From: Mucilaginibacter xinganensis | GTDB taxonomy: Bacteria > Bacteroidota > Bacteroidia > Sphingobacteriales > Sphingobacteriaceae | Length of the DNA stretch: 64,000 nt | Reading direction: 5' to 3' | NCBI RefSeq assembly: GCF_002257585.1 | Contig: NZ_CP022743.1 | Coordinates: forward strand, 1,736,001-1,800,000 | Shown: piece after piece, positions 27,701 through 36,451 of the stretch | Layout: each line of letters starts with the position of its first letter | Position numbering within the stretch: position 1 is the first letter of the stretch | The notes under the pieces: generated by a model | Databases searched by the model: none | What the model was told of the DNA's origin: nothing | What the model saw: the letters and a program-made list of their open reading frames with translations, nothing else | Position numbers and translations under genes: made by a program

Positions 27701-29096
27701 CTTCATCCTGTGCCGAGGTACTGTCCTTTTCGCTCATGTCAGCTATCATCCAAACATAACCGCCCGCCAGTGACGAAAATCCGTTTTGGTGAAGCGCCTC
27801 TTCCAGTTCTATCAGTTTATTGGGCGTCTTCTCAATGTCGTTCAGCAGGCCCAGTTGCAGCGCATCCAGTAATAGTTCATAATTGTCGGTTATGTCAGGG
27901 TCATTGGTGGTTTGCCCCATATCATATTTAAGCAGGGCCGAAAGTGCTTCTTCCGTTGAATTACCGATAGCAACTTCCGTTGGTGCCGACCATACCGAGG
28001 GGTTGCTGTCGCCTGACGAAAGAAAATAGGTAGTGCCCAGGTTGGCATTCATGTTCCACACCACTTCCTGCACCGTGCCGGCGCAAAGCGTTTGGGTGGG
28101 CACATTTAATGTTTCTACCTGGTAATCATTACCCAGCGTGTATGAAATATCGGCCAGGTTAAAGGTCCACTTTAAATCCTGAGTGGTGATGGTATTAAAA
28201 AAATCAACAGGGGTTAGTACAGGGTCGGTGTTGTTTGCGGTACAATTTGAAACATATTGGTTGTACTGTGTGGTAACTTGTGCAGTAATGCTTGCCAAAG
28301 GATCGGCAGACGGATCATCCAGCCAGCCGATAACCTGGTAGGTTGCCTTGAATTGTATGGGCGATTGCTCGGTAGTAATGGCAGTGTAAACATCGCTTAC
28401 ATCGCTAAAATTATCCCAAAAGCCAAATACACTGCAGCACTCCGGGTAATAAGAACTAAAATAAGCGCCAACAAAGCCGATAGAGGTAAGGTAAAGCTGC
28501 TGCCCATCAATACCATTGTAATAAGGCAGGTAGCTTGATGCAGGCTCTGTTGCGGGGTTCCAGCTGGCAAAATCAACCACGCGGCCCATATACATATAAG
28601 GTTGTTGCCCCGGTGATGGTGTGGCGGGCAGGGGTACGGTAACAGCGGGGCGGCTATCAGGTTTGGTGCTGCTGATATAGTCGCTTTCCACTACCCAGCT
28701 TTTGCTGGTTACGGCGTCATAGGCCGAGGTTTGCTGATTGTAAATGCTCAGGTACCGGGTAACCAGCCAGCGGTTGGGGGCGTTTGGAAACACAAAGGCC
28801 GAACTTTCGTCTGTCTGGCTTCCCTTTTTAAAATAATCGGGCAGCTCCCAGTGTAAATGGATGCCGGTACCTAATTGGTTTAAAGGGCTGTATAACGGGT
28901 TGCCGCCCGGAGCGGTGCCAAGCTGGCGGAATATTTTATCGCCGGTACTGGCGCTTTTTGAATAACTCCCAGTGCCATCATTCCACGGCATTTTTTCAAA
29001 CATCGTTGTTTTGCCCTGGAAATTACCAACAACCTTATTATTGTCGTTTTGATTTACGCGTGCTGCAGCTACATTTAACGGAACAATTGCATTCAT
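24762..29096 (-). CDS. Very large protein of unknown function (1444 aa)
   Basis: I do not recognise a named family. The N-terminus (MNAIVPLNVAAARVNQNDNN) has no signal peptide or membrane segment. Striking conserved-looking motifs occur early: GTGIHLHWELPDYFKKG at about residue 75 and APNRWLVTRYLSIYN at about 105. A mixed helical and beta region covers about 350-650, with an acidic helical stretch NKLIELEEALHQNGFSSLAG. Later parts are rich in Asn, Thr, Ala and Pro with aromatic clusters. Near the C-terminus is YSWSWITPGASAVTPLAANA. It is the largest gene of the operon and starts 4 bases after the 313-aa gene. The dense His/Trp/Tyr motifs at the N-terminus suggest a ligand- or assembly-binding domain, but this is only an impression. 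No enzymatic signature was seen. Confidence 0.75.
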   Translation of the reverse strand: MNAIVPLNVAAARVNQNDNNKVVGNFQGKTTMFEKMPWNDGTGSYSKSASTGDKIFRQLGTAPGGNPLYSPLNQLGTGIHLHWELPDYFKKGSQTDESSAFVFPNAPNRWLVTRYLSIYNQQTSAYDAVTSKSWVVESDYISSTKPDSRPAVTVPLPATPSPGQQPYMYMGRVVDFASWNPATEPASSYLPYYNGIDGQQLYLTSIGFVGAYFSSYYPECCSVFGFWDNFSDVSDVYTAITTEQSPIQFKATYQVIGWLDDPSADPLASITAQVTTQYNQYVSNCTANNTDPVLTPVDFFNTITTQDLKWTFNLADISYTLGNDYQVETLNVPTQTLCAGTVQEVVWNMNANLGTTYFLSSGDSNPSVWSAPTEVAIGNSTEEALSALLKYDMGQTTNDPDITDNYELLLDALQLGLLNDIEKTPNKLIELEEALHQNGFSSLAGGYVWMIADMSEKDSTSAQDEEITLPLELAEQLYLLNKAQKDYDMGRGGLSIMRKQLFMDWIRYVKLYMGETTESYISSSAMSSFIWTSSGGELNAVVNYGNSVGLLQYTLDDVSQAVNGIMQPGSTISTSSLAYAVWTSYQTVLSAVVQYNNANPKANVVLQCGKAPDFYLPQEPVVLMEGDMIEPPQRNGDGDTTYARLSQELLSQLQFSYSAASFTVNATDLANVPVLTTNMPAPLQPDVQTLIGEAFLITPMLAPFVTTALAAKGGSNNPAVASAGDFTTSLMYAQGGLSPLDITPNPGGIPAPPAASLFATVYATGYTRASNVNIAVTAPQALQVTFTNAANDGWVPDNIGWNTQLLYPEFTSTRVDPFLPIFMIWNVSLNPLLWEGDNANQVYSPTNLTDFFSLDADGVDYLYNMNGSTAVDFTSPDAVDYSDDATMRTGATNVLSYQITNFINNNPNSPDKAALQQISALYSNRKILSQGLSSFNINQILATFIPQIAVENLVAGAKDSITSKVAAAAKATLNDNWYDDAFSSLEPISSQLKAQGNFGPLRAGFMDIISIELVDVFGQRMDLTSGNVPGMLSCITSYAMSPQVTDTANQGKIYLAPRIETPTRLWFKWLSAQHNSLVPGVTADFVEMNSHPSTSPVCGWVIPNHLDNDLFFYDFNGTAIGTFGIEHVNNPVTVYRTRAGNLANPTNSLAADIGEPGSPTVNEHLANYMWYINSQPAAFLEDMMTAIQNAANFISPSNFAQDVSLSVLIGSPLALTRSIIGMETLGNLLPLSQADTGASSPFPQDVNNARYNYTDRMPYSSANLGSVQFPVRLGDLANLDDGLVGFLFEGTGSNPYSGQSFYTPAAKSGWTNGVEQPTATTLQLTLNETPVSITMLIDPRAAVHATTGVLGVSELGIPADQYASIMNNLAVNFTTRPMLQMSSGLVVPLPAENGYSWSWITPGASAVTPLAANAANQAPAYGYSPQRLLEGWLALNPDGTGGNS

Positions 29097-29100
29097 ATCC

Positions 29101-30042
29101 TTACGTTGTTTTAAAGAAACTTACCATACCAACCCCTTCTGTCATTTCAAAACCCATTTCGGCCGAATCGATAGTTTTAACTGAATTTACAGTCGCTATC
29201 GTTGACGCCAGTGTAGTCATATCAATTACCCGGGTATTATTCGGGCGAAAACTGGTACTTATATCTGTGTGTGTAACATCGGGGCTCATGGTAACGCTTT
29301 GTATAGTGGTTCCTGTAGGCCCTGTTGTTGTGTTTACTGTAAATGTGTGCAGGTTTTTTACTGCCATAGCAGGCTTTTGATTTACCGTGCAGTTATCATT
29401 ATAGCAATCAATACCGTAATGCAGGCCCTGCGGCGCTTCATGGATATCCACGCGATAGGCATCGCCCGAGATCAGGCAGATCATGGTGTCTGAATTGGCA
29501 GCCAGTTTCTCCAGGCGTAAAAGGTCAAGCATTTTAGGCGTAGGGTCATCGGGCGTGCCGCCTAAAGGGTAAACATTAACACCTAAGCCGGGGTAGTCCT
29601 GCACCACCTTTGAACGCAGTAAAAAACCTGAAATAACAGTTGGTGGGGGCGGTGTATCTGTGCCGAGGATGGTTGACCTGATGTTTGATTTAAATGCGTT
29701 TACCTTAGCCATGCTTCCCGGTGCAAGAGCCGTATCCAGGTTTAGCGAAGCGTTTTCAGTATCGGCTGTAAGGTTGCGGCCTATGCTGAATGCCCCGTCA
29801 GTAAGTGCCGAGATCCAATTGGGATCCAGGTAAAAAAAACGGATTGATTCCAGGGGAAGCATTCTTTCATCGGGTACCAGGTAATTAAACGGAACGCCGC
29901 TCAATAATGCCAGTTTGCTTAGCCAGGCAGCCAGGTTATCAGGTATAATCGGATCAATTATGGTGTTAAGTATTGCCGATGGCTGTGAAAAAACTGCTAC
30001 CCGGTTTTGTTGCAGGCTGCTTCTTGATAAACTATTTTTCAT
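29101..30042 (-). CDS. Protein of unknown function, 313 aa, with a VPDERMLPLESIRFFYLD motif
   Basis: The most distinctive region is residues about 40-90: WLSKLALLSGVPFNYLVPDE, then RMLPLESIRFFYLDPNWISA and LTDGAFSIGRN. This reads like a conserved helical core, but I cannot name the family. Further on come a Pro-rich hinge (TDTPPPPT) and a strand (GFLLRSKVVQDYPGLGVNVY). A Cys-containing loop (GIDCYNDNCTVNQ) precedes a beta-rich C-terminus that ends in FEMTEGVGMVSFFKTT. No signal peptide or membrane helix is present. It is tightly packed between the 482-aa gene (2 bases) and the 1444-aa gene (4 bases). Such spacing suggests the three products are made together, possibly as subunits of one assembly. 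Confidence 0.75.
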   Translation of the reverse strand: MKNSLSRSSLQQNRVAVFSQPSAILNTIIDPIIPDNLAAWLSKLALLSGVPFNYLVPDERMLPLESIRFFYLDPNWISALTDGAFSIGRNLTADTENASLNLDTALAPGSMAKVNAFKSNIRSTILGTDTPPPPTVISGFLLRSKVVQDYPGLGVNVYPLGGTPDDPTPKMLDLLRLEKLAANSDTMICLISGDAYRVDIHEAPQGLHYGIDCYNDNCTVNQKPAMAVKNLHTFTVNTTTGPTGTTIQSVTMSPDVTHTDISTSFRPNNTRVIDMTTLASTIATVNSVKTIDSAEMGFEMTEGVGMVSFFKTT

Positions 30043-30044
30043 GG

Positions 30045-31493
30045 TCAGTCTTTTTTAAGGGTTAAGGCAACCTGGCTAAAAAGTGATCTTGGCTGAAAGC
30101 CCACTTCAGCCATTCGCTCAACAGATGGCGCAGTAACGCCCAGTGCGTTGTCAAAAAGGCCATTTTCAATATTATTATTCACCTGTGCATCCAGTGTTTT
30201 TTTCCAGTTATATAAGCCGGTCGAAAAAGCTACGTCCTGCAGGGCTACCATTCGTCCTATGGTCCATGCTGCGGAATAGGAGGTGTCCAGCATGCCCGTG
30301 GTAGGGTCAAATATGGTGGCGGCATCTGGCGAGGGAACCGGCAAGGTTATTGTTGACGATGGGATGGAATATGGAACAAGCGGCCCCCGGTACCAGGATA
30401 CATTATTTTCGGCGGTGCGCATGGTTTCGTTCAGCGGTACATAGCCCATGTCCAATGCGCCCTCTACAACGGTGTTACTGCCGTGGTAAGGAATCCTGAT
30501 ATTGGTGTTTGAAGCCGGTGCCCCTCTTGGAACACAGCCATTCAGGCTTTCCAGCTGGTGAACAAATGTGGCACTCTCGCCGGTGCTGAAAAACGTCCAG
30601 TTTTTTAAAATAGCCAGGCGCAAAAGTGCGGTGCCCGGGTAAGTTGTGTTAACAGGCGGAAGCCCGCATGTTTGGGGCAAAAAGTCCTGCAACTCTTCCA
30701 GCGATACTAAAAAGGCAAAGCACTTTTTTTGGGTATTAGGCAGGCGGTTACCAAAAACAATAGAAAATGATCCGGTGGCTTCGCCAACTATACTCGATCC
30801 GCTGGTTGGCTGGTTTACCAGACTAACCACCCGGCCATGGGCAAGTAATGACATATCCGCAAGTGACGGTGCCAGCGACCAGAAAAGGCTCAGCGGCACA
30901 TCAATGGTTTGGATGCTGTCTGTTGTATTTTGTCCCGGCTCAAGGCCTGAAAGGTCGGTAGCTGAATTAAAATAAGAATAATTGCTTCCAAGCGTGCTTG
31001 CTGCCACTACCGACGGTGGGTAGAGGTCCCCTATAGTACAGTTATTGGGGCTTGTTTGCAGGTTGGGGAAGGCCGCAATATCGTCTTCGTCAAGCAGCAT
31101 CACCCAAAGCCAGGTGGGTACATCGCTATCAACATCGCTGCCCGGCTGCGGCGGCGTATAGGGTTCGTCAAGGTTCGGGTACCTGATCCATGGGAAGGTC
31201 TGCTGTGAAAAAACCACATGCGGCAGCACATTTGAATACTCGCCCGATGCGTTATTGGCCGGGAATGTTGAATTAAGCGTAGCCGGGTTTGATATGCTGA
31301 ACCTGTCGCCGGTAACGGCAAAAGTATAACTGTTGGTATAGGCATCGCCGCTTACGGGGGTAATACCATCGCTTTCAAAAATCTGCTGGTCTATCTGCAG
31401 CTTATATTCACCGGCATCAAGCCCCGGCAGGTAGTGCTGTACGAATGAAACTTGTTCATTCAGCAGGTATTGTTCGTTATCGTTGTTAGCCAT
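30045..31493 (-). CDS. Beta-rich protein of unknown function, 482 aa
   Basis: No family recognised. The N-terminus (MANNDNEQYLLNEQVSFVQH) lacks a signal sequence. An Ig-like beta stretch at about 25-110 (YKLQIDQQIFESDGITPVSG, YTFAVTGDRFSI) is followed by LPHVVFSQQTFPWIRYPN, an acidic Pro-rich loop and WLWVMLLDEDDIAAF. A middle block contains CFAFLVSLEELQDFLPQTCG and LLRLAILKNWTFFSTGES. The C-terminus has WTIGRMVALQDVAFSTGLYN and ends basic (SQVALTLKKD). It lies 27 bases after the 1076-aa gene and 2 bases before the 313-aa gene. The composition fits a structural or binding protein; nothing suggests catalysis. Confidence 0.75.
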   Translation of the reverse strand: MANNDNEQYLLNEQVSFVQHYLPGLDAGEYKLQIDQQIFESDGITPVSGDAYTNSYTFAVTGDRFSISNPATLNSTFPANNASGEYSNVLPHVVFSQQTFPWIRYPNLDEPYTPPQPGSDVDSDVPTWLWVMLLDEDDIAAFPNLQTSPNNCTIGDLYPPSVVAASTLGSNYSYFNSATDLSGLEPGQNTTDSIQTIDVPLSLFWSLAPSLADMSLLAHGRVVSLVNQPTSGSSIVGEATGSFSIVFGNRLPNTQKKCFAFLVSLEELQDFLPQTCGLPPVNTTYPGTALLRLAILKNWTFFSTGESATFVHQLESLNGCVPRGAPASNTNIRIPYHGSNTVVEGALDMGYVPLNETMRTAENNVSWYRGPLVPYSIPSSTITLPVPSPDAATIFDPTTGMLDTSYSAAWTIGRMVALQDVAFSTGLYNWKKTLDAQVNNNIENGLFDNALGVTAPSVERMAEVGFQPRSLFSQVALTLKKD

Positions 31494-31520
31494 CTTGTTA
31501 AATTATTTATAGCAGCTTTA

Positions 31521-34500
31521 TTAAGCCGCGGTTAAGTCACCCAAAATTTCAACTACCGGCCAGTCTGTCAGGGCTTCTGTTGTTCCCATTATGGTTAAGG
31601 TTACCTGTGCAGCTGTGTAAGTATGGAAGCCGTTGGCTGCAATATCATCAAGAATAGGGTTGCGCCTGCCTGCCACCTGCGAGTCAATCAGCGACGAAAG
31701 AATATAATCGCTGTTGGTAAGCTGCTGCGAAACGCCGCCGGTTATTGTGATCGAAAGGTCTTCTGTTGATTTATCAAATGATGAAGTAACGGTAAACTGG
31801 TCATCGGGCTGCGCCGAGGTATAGCTAAAATCGGTTTGCTCGCCTGCCGTAAACAATAAGTCTATCAGCGGTACATTATTTACCGTATCCGGGTTGCGCG
31901 GCAGCGGGATGATCTGGAAGCCCAGCAATGTGGCAGGCAGCAGCGCAGGCGTATTGGCATCCTTGGCTGCTGTAGGGTCGCCCCATAAGGCGGTATTGCT
32001 GCTGCCCAGTACAGGTTCAATGCTTACCGCGGTAAGGTAGTCGCTAAACTGGCCCTTACTATCACTATCGGTACGTTTAAGCAGCGTAATGGTATGGTGC
32101 GATTTTACGTTGGCCAGTTTCATCGGCTTCACGTTCAAAGTAGGGTTCCATACCTGTGTGGGCGAATATTTTACGGTTCCGGCAGCAAGCTGCAGATAAG
32201 GTTCGGTGCTTACGTCAACATCGGGCAGGTTGTATTGGGTTGGGTCATTACTAAGTGCGGTGGTTGTGCCTGCTGCAATAGTCCAGTTTGCATAATTTGA
32301 AGGCACAGTTGATGAAGTGATAATCACAAAATTGCTTGGGTCAACAATCCAGTCCCAGTTTTCCCCGTCTTCGCTCACCACATTGGTTGCGGTAAGCCCG
32401 GTGGCAACCGATGCGCTTACGTTTGCTGTGGTTGTGGTATCCCCGGCTGCAGCCTCAGGCGCAGCGGCAAACATCATCATCTTTTGCTGCTGTTGCGGCG
32501 GGGTTGAGCTGGTTGGCGGCGGCAGGAAGTTCAATTCAATGTTTTGCCAGGTAACAGGTGCCGGTGCAACAGCGTCAGATCCGAAGCCGATGGTAAAACT
32601 TACCACATCAAGGTCAACATGCGCCACCCCGCCAAACGGAGTGCCCCAGATCTGTACATCGGCCCCTACATGAATGTTCAGCGTAAACAAGCCAAGGTTG
32701 ATTGAACAGCCAATGTTAACATAGGCATCCGCCTCGTACATGAACGGCGCCCAGCTGATCATGAAATCGGCCCCGGCGCTAAACCATGCCTTAATTGGCC
32801 CGGCGGTAAAAGTGGCAGCCAGTTGCAAGCCTGCCATAAACATGGATGGGGTAAGCGCAAGATAGGCTGAACCTGCAAATTGCAGCGGGCCCAGATTAGC
32901 AGTTACCTGCACTCTTGGTACAGCAGGGTACCATGCGGGTTTGGTGTACGATGGGAAGTAACCACCCAGGGTAACCACGAAGTCGCCGCGGTGTTCGCCC
33001 GAGAACCATAAACAGAACGCGAATCCGCCGCTTAGTTTTATAAACGACCCGAATACATACGAAGCAGGGGTAAGGGCCCCCATAATGCCCATTTGCCCGG
33101 TAGATGGGGTAATAGATGCCACCAGGTTTACCTGGATGCTGGCTAAAGGGTAAGGGTCGCCCTGCGGAAGGACGATAGAGCAGCTGCCAATCAGGGCCAC
33201 CTGCATTTCAACGCCGAACGAGAAGGTGAGCATGGCAAAGGCCGTCACCATATCAAATGAAGTGAACTGGATGCCGGCGGCTACCCAATATTCACCGGGT
33301 TCATTTATAATTACACTGCCATTTACCAATTGTGTAATAACGCCTGTTAGCGCATCCTGTGCCGAACCCTGGGGAGGCGCGTTGTTGGGCAGCAATAAAT
33401 AGGTTGGCAGCGTTTCCATAGTTGGCAACACCAGGCCATAATTAACACCGAAGCCAAAAGCAAGGCCCGTTACATATAAAAACGGCAGCCCGCCAAGCGG
33501 AACATCAAGGTTTGCATATAGGAAAAACGCAGCCGGGGCATTGTTCTGAGCCGGCGAGTATCCCCCGATAGCCTTAAACCCAAACGGGCCAACCTGCACT
33601 ATCACTTCGCCAAAGTAGTTGGTAAAACCACCGGCCTGGGCCTTTAAAAAGGCACCGCCTATGGTTAGGCCCGGCTCCTGGAACTCCATGCCAAGGCCAT
33701 CAATACTAAAGCTTAGCTGGTCGCCTGCGGGCATACCCGGCAGCGGTAGCGGGAAGGTAATGGCAAGGCCCTGCACATCAAGCGAAAAGCCGCCCATGGC
33801 CAGCCCTGCCGACAGGCCGAAAGTGGCTTCGCCGCCGCTATAGTTCAACCCTATTTTTTGAAAACTTACGGGGCCAAATGTTTTGTTAACGTTTATCCAG
33901 TGGATAGGGCTTGATGGCGGGCTGGTATTAACCTTAGCCCCGCTTTGATAATAGGAGGCAGGTGTATTGGCGGGCGTGGCTGAAGGCAACGACATAGGCA
34001 GCGCGAAATTGTTTTCTGGCTGCGTTGAGCCTTCTTTCATTAGCCCTGCTGTAAATGAAAATCCCTTTTGCGCCAGCGAAAACGTGGTTTGGCCGCCCTG
34101 GTTGCTGATGGCATAGCTACTTTTATCTCTTGCATCGGGCGCATTGGTGCGGGTAAACAGCGGGTTTGCCGATGTATCCACCTTGGGGATGTTAAAATTA
34201 ACCGGTTTGCCGTTTGCCTGCGGATCTGTGTTGGTGTAGGAAAAACCAAGATGCTTTAAAGTATATTCATTAAAACCCGGAATGCTGCCCACCAGCGGCA
34301 GGTTGGCAAATTTTAAATCGGTATCAACCGATCCGCCCACAACATAAGGATTGCCAGTTGCAGGTGCAGGGCTGGAGATAATGGTATCTGCGTAAAACGT
34401 AAAGGTAAAATCCTGTGTATCGGTGCCGTTTTTATAAACCAGGTCGAATTTTGCTGAAACCCCAAGCTCTGTTGTTGCCGCGCCGGTTGTTGGCGATGTG

Positions 34501-34751
34501 TAAATAACCTGCCCGGCCACATAATCAATGATCGCCTCCAGGTTAAGTTCCGGCGGCAGCTGCACATCTACCCCAAAATCCGAACCAACCATGCTGATGA
34601 ACGAGCCTATATCTATTGTCGCTGTTTGCATACAACCGTTAAAGGTATATACCGTTTGCGCAGCGCTGGTGGCCAGTTCTGCCGATAGCGAAACGGGAAC
34701 AGAACCTATCTCCAGGTTCAGGCCGAGCGTTATATCTACTTCTGTTGACAT
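31521..34751 (-). CDS. Large beta-rich protein, DUF6603-like (1076 aa)
   Basis: The core from about residue 300 to 730 consists of amphipathic strands with Gly-rich turns (GPFGFKAIGGYSPAQNNAPA, PFLYVTGLAFGFGVNYGLVL, GGYFPSYTKPAWYPAVPRVQ, ADFMISWAPFMYEADAYVNI). From memory this resembles DUF6603, an uncharacterised domain of very large bacterial proteins; I could not verify it. The strand pattern also recalls a porin-like or sheet-forming protein, but there is no signal peptide (MSTEVDITLGLNLEIGSVPV). The N-terminal 45-200 residues look related to the 161-aa protein encoded just upstream (see findings). After a Gln/Met/Ala-rich linker (PPQQQQKMMMFAAAPEAAAG, about 750) comes a second beta domain. 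It is the central and second-largest gene of the operon. Confidence 0.72.
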   Translation of the reverse strand: MSTEVDITLGLNLEIGSVPVSLSAELATSAAQTVYTFNGCMQTATIDIGSFISMVGSDFGVDVQLPPELNLEAIIDYVAGQVIYTSPTTGAATTELGVSAKFDLVYKNGTDTQDFTFTFYADTIISSPAPATGNPYVVGGSVDTDLKFANLPLVGSIPGFNEYTLKHLGFSYTNTDPQANGKPVNFNIPKVDTSANPLFTRTNAPDARDKSSYAISNQGGQTTFSLAQKGFSFTAGLMKEGSTQPENNFALPMSLPSATPANTPASYYQSGAKVNTSPPSSPIHWINVNKTFGPVSFQKIGLNYSGGEATFGLSAGLAMGGFSLDVQGLAITFPLPLPGMPAGDQLSFSIDGLGMEFQEPGLTIGGAFLKAQAGGFTNYFGEVIVQVGPFGFKAIGGYSPAQNNAPAAFFLYANLDVPLGGLPFLYVTGLAFGFGVNYGLVLPTMETLPTYLLLPNNAPPQGSAQDALTGVITQLVNGSVIINEPGEYWVAAGIQFTSFDMVTAFAMLTFSFGVEMQVALIGSCSIVLPQGDPYPLASIQVNLVASITPSTGQMGIMGALTPASYVFGSFIKLSGGFAFCLWFSGEHRGDFVVTLGGYFPSYTKPAWYPAVPRVQVTANLGPLQFAGSAYLALTPSMFMAGLQLAATFTAGPIKAWFSAGADFMISWAPFMYEADAYVNIGCSINLGLFTLNIHVGADVQIWGTPFGGVAHVDLDVVSFTIGFGSDAVAPAPVTWQNIELNFLPPPTSSTPPQQQQKMMMFAAAPEAAAGDTTTTANVSASVATGLTATNVVSEDGENWDWIVDPSNFVIITSSTVPSNYANWTIAAGTTTALSNDPTQYNLPDVDVSTEPYLQLAAGTVKYSPTQVWNPTLNVKPMKLANVKSHHTITLLKRTDSDSKGQFSDYLTAVSIEPVLGSSNTALWGDPTAAKDANTPALLPATLLGFQIIPLPRNPDTVNNVPLIDLLFTAGEQTDFSYTSAQPDDQFTVTSSFDKSTEDLSITITGGVSQQLTNSDYILSSLIDSQVAGRRNPILDDIAANGFHTYTAAQVTLTIMGTTEALTDWPVVEILGDLTAA

Positions 34752-34763
34752 ATACTGTAGTGT

Positions 34764-35249
34764 TTAGGTAGATGATTTGGTTGTGGCTGAAAATGCTATT
34801 GATAAACTCTGGATATTGAGCCAGCTTGCCAGCTGCGAAGGCAGCGGGATAAGCCCGGTTGACGGATCGGAACCTTCCACATCAAGGTTAAATGAAAAAA
34901 GAAACTCGCTGGTGCTTGAGTTTATTGAAAATTCATAAACGTTTATCATGGTTTGGTTGGTGGAGTTGAAGTTGCCTGGTGTAAGCGAGGGGAACGCCTG
35001 GGTTATCAGCGCCATATCAGGGCTGCTTGAAAGGTCGGCTGCGCCAAGCTCTGTTTCAATAAAGCTGATCACGTCTCCGAGGTAAACCGTAACCGGCGGA
35101 TCAGATGGCTGCCTGTCCAGCTTAAAAATAAAGCCGTTCTGTACGCCGTTGCTCGACTGGTCGTCGCCAATCGCAATTTCTGATGCAAGCGGCACCGTTT
35201 GCTCGCCAATAAGCAGTTTTGCTTTAAAACCGAAGGCTGTACTACTCAT
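34764..35249 (-). CDS. Small beta-rich protein, possible stand-alone copy of the 1076-aa protein's N-terminal module
   Basis: This 161-aa protein (MSSTAFGFKAKLLIGEQTVP) has no signal peptide. It contains VTVYLGDVISFIETELGAAD, a strand pair INVYEFSINSSTSEFLFSFN, and a C-terminal segment IPLPSQLASWLNIQSLSIAF. The order and spacing mirror residues about 45-200 of the downstream 1076-aa protein (IDIGSFISMVGSDFG, FTFTFYADTII, LPLVGSIPGFNEYTLKHLGF). That suggests module duplication. It starts 23 bases after the 388-aa gene and ends 12 bases before the 1076-aa gene. Function unknown; a cap, adaptor or chaperone-like partner of the large protein is an inference. Confidence 0.7.
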   Translation of the reverse strand: MSSTAFGFKAKLLIGEQTVPLASEIAIGDDQSSNGVQNGFIFKLDRQPSDPPVTVYLGDVISFIETELGAADLSSSPDMALITQAFPSLTPGNFNSTNQTMINVYEFSINSSTSEFLFSFNLDVEGSDPSTGLIPLPSQLASWLNIQSLSIAFSATTKSST

Positions 35250-35272
35250 AATTTATCGGTATAAGTAAATGG

Positions 35273-36439
35273 TTATGAACTGTATGATACTGAAATACTA
35301 AATTCTTCTAGCGTAAAGTTTTCAAAAAGGCCAAACTGTCCGCTCATGGTTATATCGGTACTAAATGCCACTATAGTCCCGGTGGTTACGTCGGCATCTG
35401 CATAAAAATCAAAGCTTTCAACAGTAATTGTGTCGCCTATCCCGGTATCTGTTCCCGGCCCCAGCAGGTCCTGGATCATCAGTGATACCGGCTTTGATGA
35501 AGGGTTTTCAAATTCTCCGGATACTGTAAAATCAGGGGTGTCCGGCGGGTTGGGAAAGCCCATGTTAAAATCAAATTCAAAGTCGGGGTTGGCTGTGTCG
35601 CCCGGTGTGGCATAATTGCAAAGCACTATAGCGCCTTCAAGGCCCCACGTGGTAACAGGTTTGGTGGTAACGCTGCTTACGTTTACCCATACGGCAAGCG
35701 GGTTCATGTAAAGTGCCTTTTCGTATAATGGTATATTAACTATGCCAATGCTAACAGACACCCCGCTTACCGATAAAGATATACCGGATGCTGTGCTGAC
35801 ATAAAAGGTAAGGCCCAGCGAAAGCAGGTTGAGCGATGTTCCTGAATTATAATAGGGGCCCAGTTGCGTTGACGGAAAACTTTCACTGAACCCGCTTTGC
35901 CCCGGGATCAGGAAATCCAGATCGCTCAGGCCAATCCCTACATTGGTGAATTCTGCCTGTACGGTAAAGAAACCGTCAGACATCGGGATCTGCGCTGTCA
36001 ATACCCCCGTACCGCTGCCAATAGCTATGGTAATGTTTAAATCGATCTCATCTGTAGTGGGTGAGTCATCAGCCGTTAAACTTGCCGGTGTAACATTTTC
36101 TATGGTTACACTTACATTTTTACAAATGCTGCCCCCTATAATAGGAATAATAGCCGCAATAGCGCTTGTTAACGCTGTGTCATTGGTGGATGTTAATGAT
36201 ACGCTCAGGGTGCTGTTTGCTTCGGTTACCGCTCCCGTCATCGGGATGGTGGTTAGACCTGTCATAATGCTCAATACATTCATTGCGGCACCGGTAGCGG
36301 CAAGGTCCAGACTGGCGTTAAAGGTAGTGCCACTAACAGGCGTAGTACCCGTTATATCAAAAACCAGCAGGCTAAGTATGCTATTTTGAAGTGCCGGGTA
36401 GGTGCTTCCATATTGATCTGTAAATTTCCAGTTTGCCAT
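35273..36439 (-). CDS. Beta-rich protein of unknown function, 388 aa
   Basis: The protein starts MANWKFTDQYGSTYPALQNS and has no signal peptide. It is almost wholly Ser/Thr/Gly/Val/Ile beta-structure, with stretches such as TEANSTLSVSLTSTNDTALT, VSVTIENVTPASLTADDSPT and SFDFYADADVTTGTIVAFST. The segment LNLLSLGLTFYVSTASG at about residue 200 and the ending FTLEEFSISVSYSS echo the 'short helix or turn, then alternating hydrophobic strand' endings of the two proteins encoded next to it. It is the second gene of the operon, 12 bases after the EEP gene. No catalytic motif seen. A repeated-sandwich structural role is the simplest reading. Confidence 0.7.
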   Translation of the reverse strand: MANWKFTDQYGSTYPALQNSILSLLVFDITGTTPVSGTTFNASLDLAATGAAMNVLSIMTGLTTIPMTGAVTEANSTLSVSLTSTNDTALTSAIAAIIPIIGGSICKNVSVTIENVTPASLTADDSPTTDEIDLNITIAIGSGTGVLTAQIPMSDGFFTVQAEFTNVGIGLSDLDFLIPGQSGFSESFPSTQLGPYYNSGTSLNLLSLGLTFYVSTASGISLSVSGVSVSIGIVNIPLYEKALYMNPLAVWVNVSSVTTKPVTTWGLEGAIVLCNYATPGDTANPDFEFDFNMGFPNPPDTPDFTVSGEFENPSSKPVSLMIQDLLGPGTDTGIGDTITVESFDFYADADVTTGTIVAFSTDITMSGQFGLFENFTLEEFSISVSYSS

Positions 36440-36451
36440 ATCTTTATTTTT

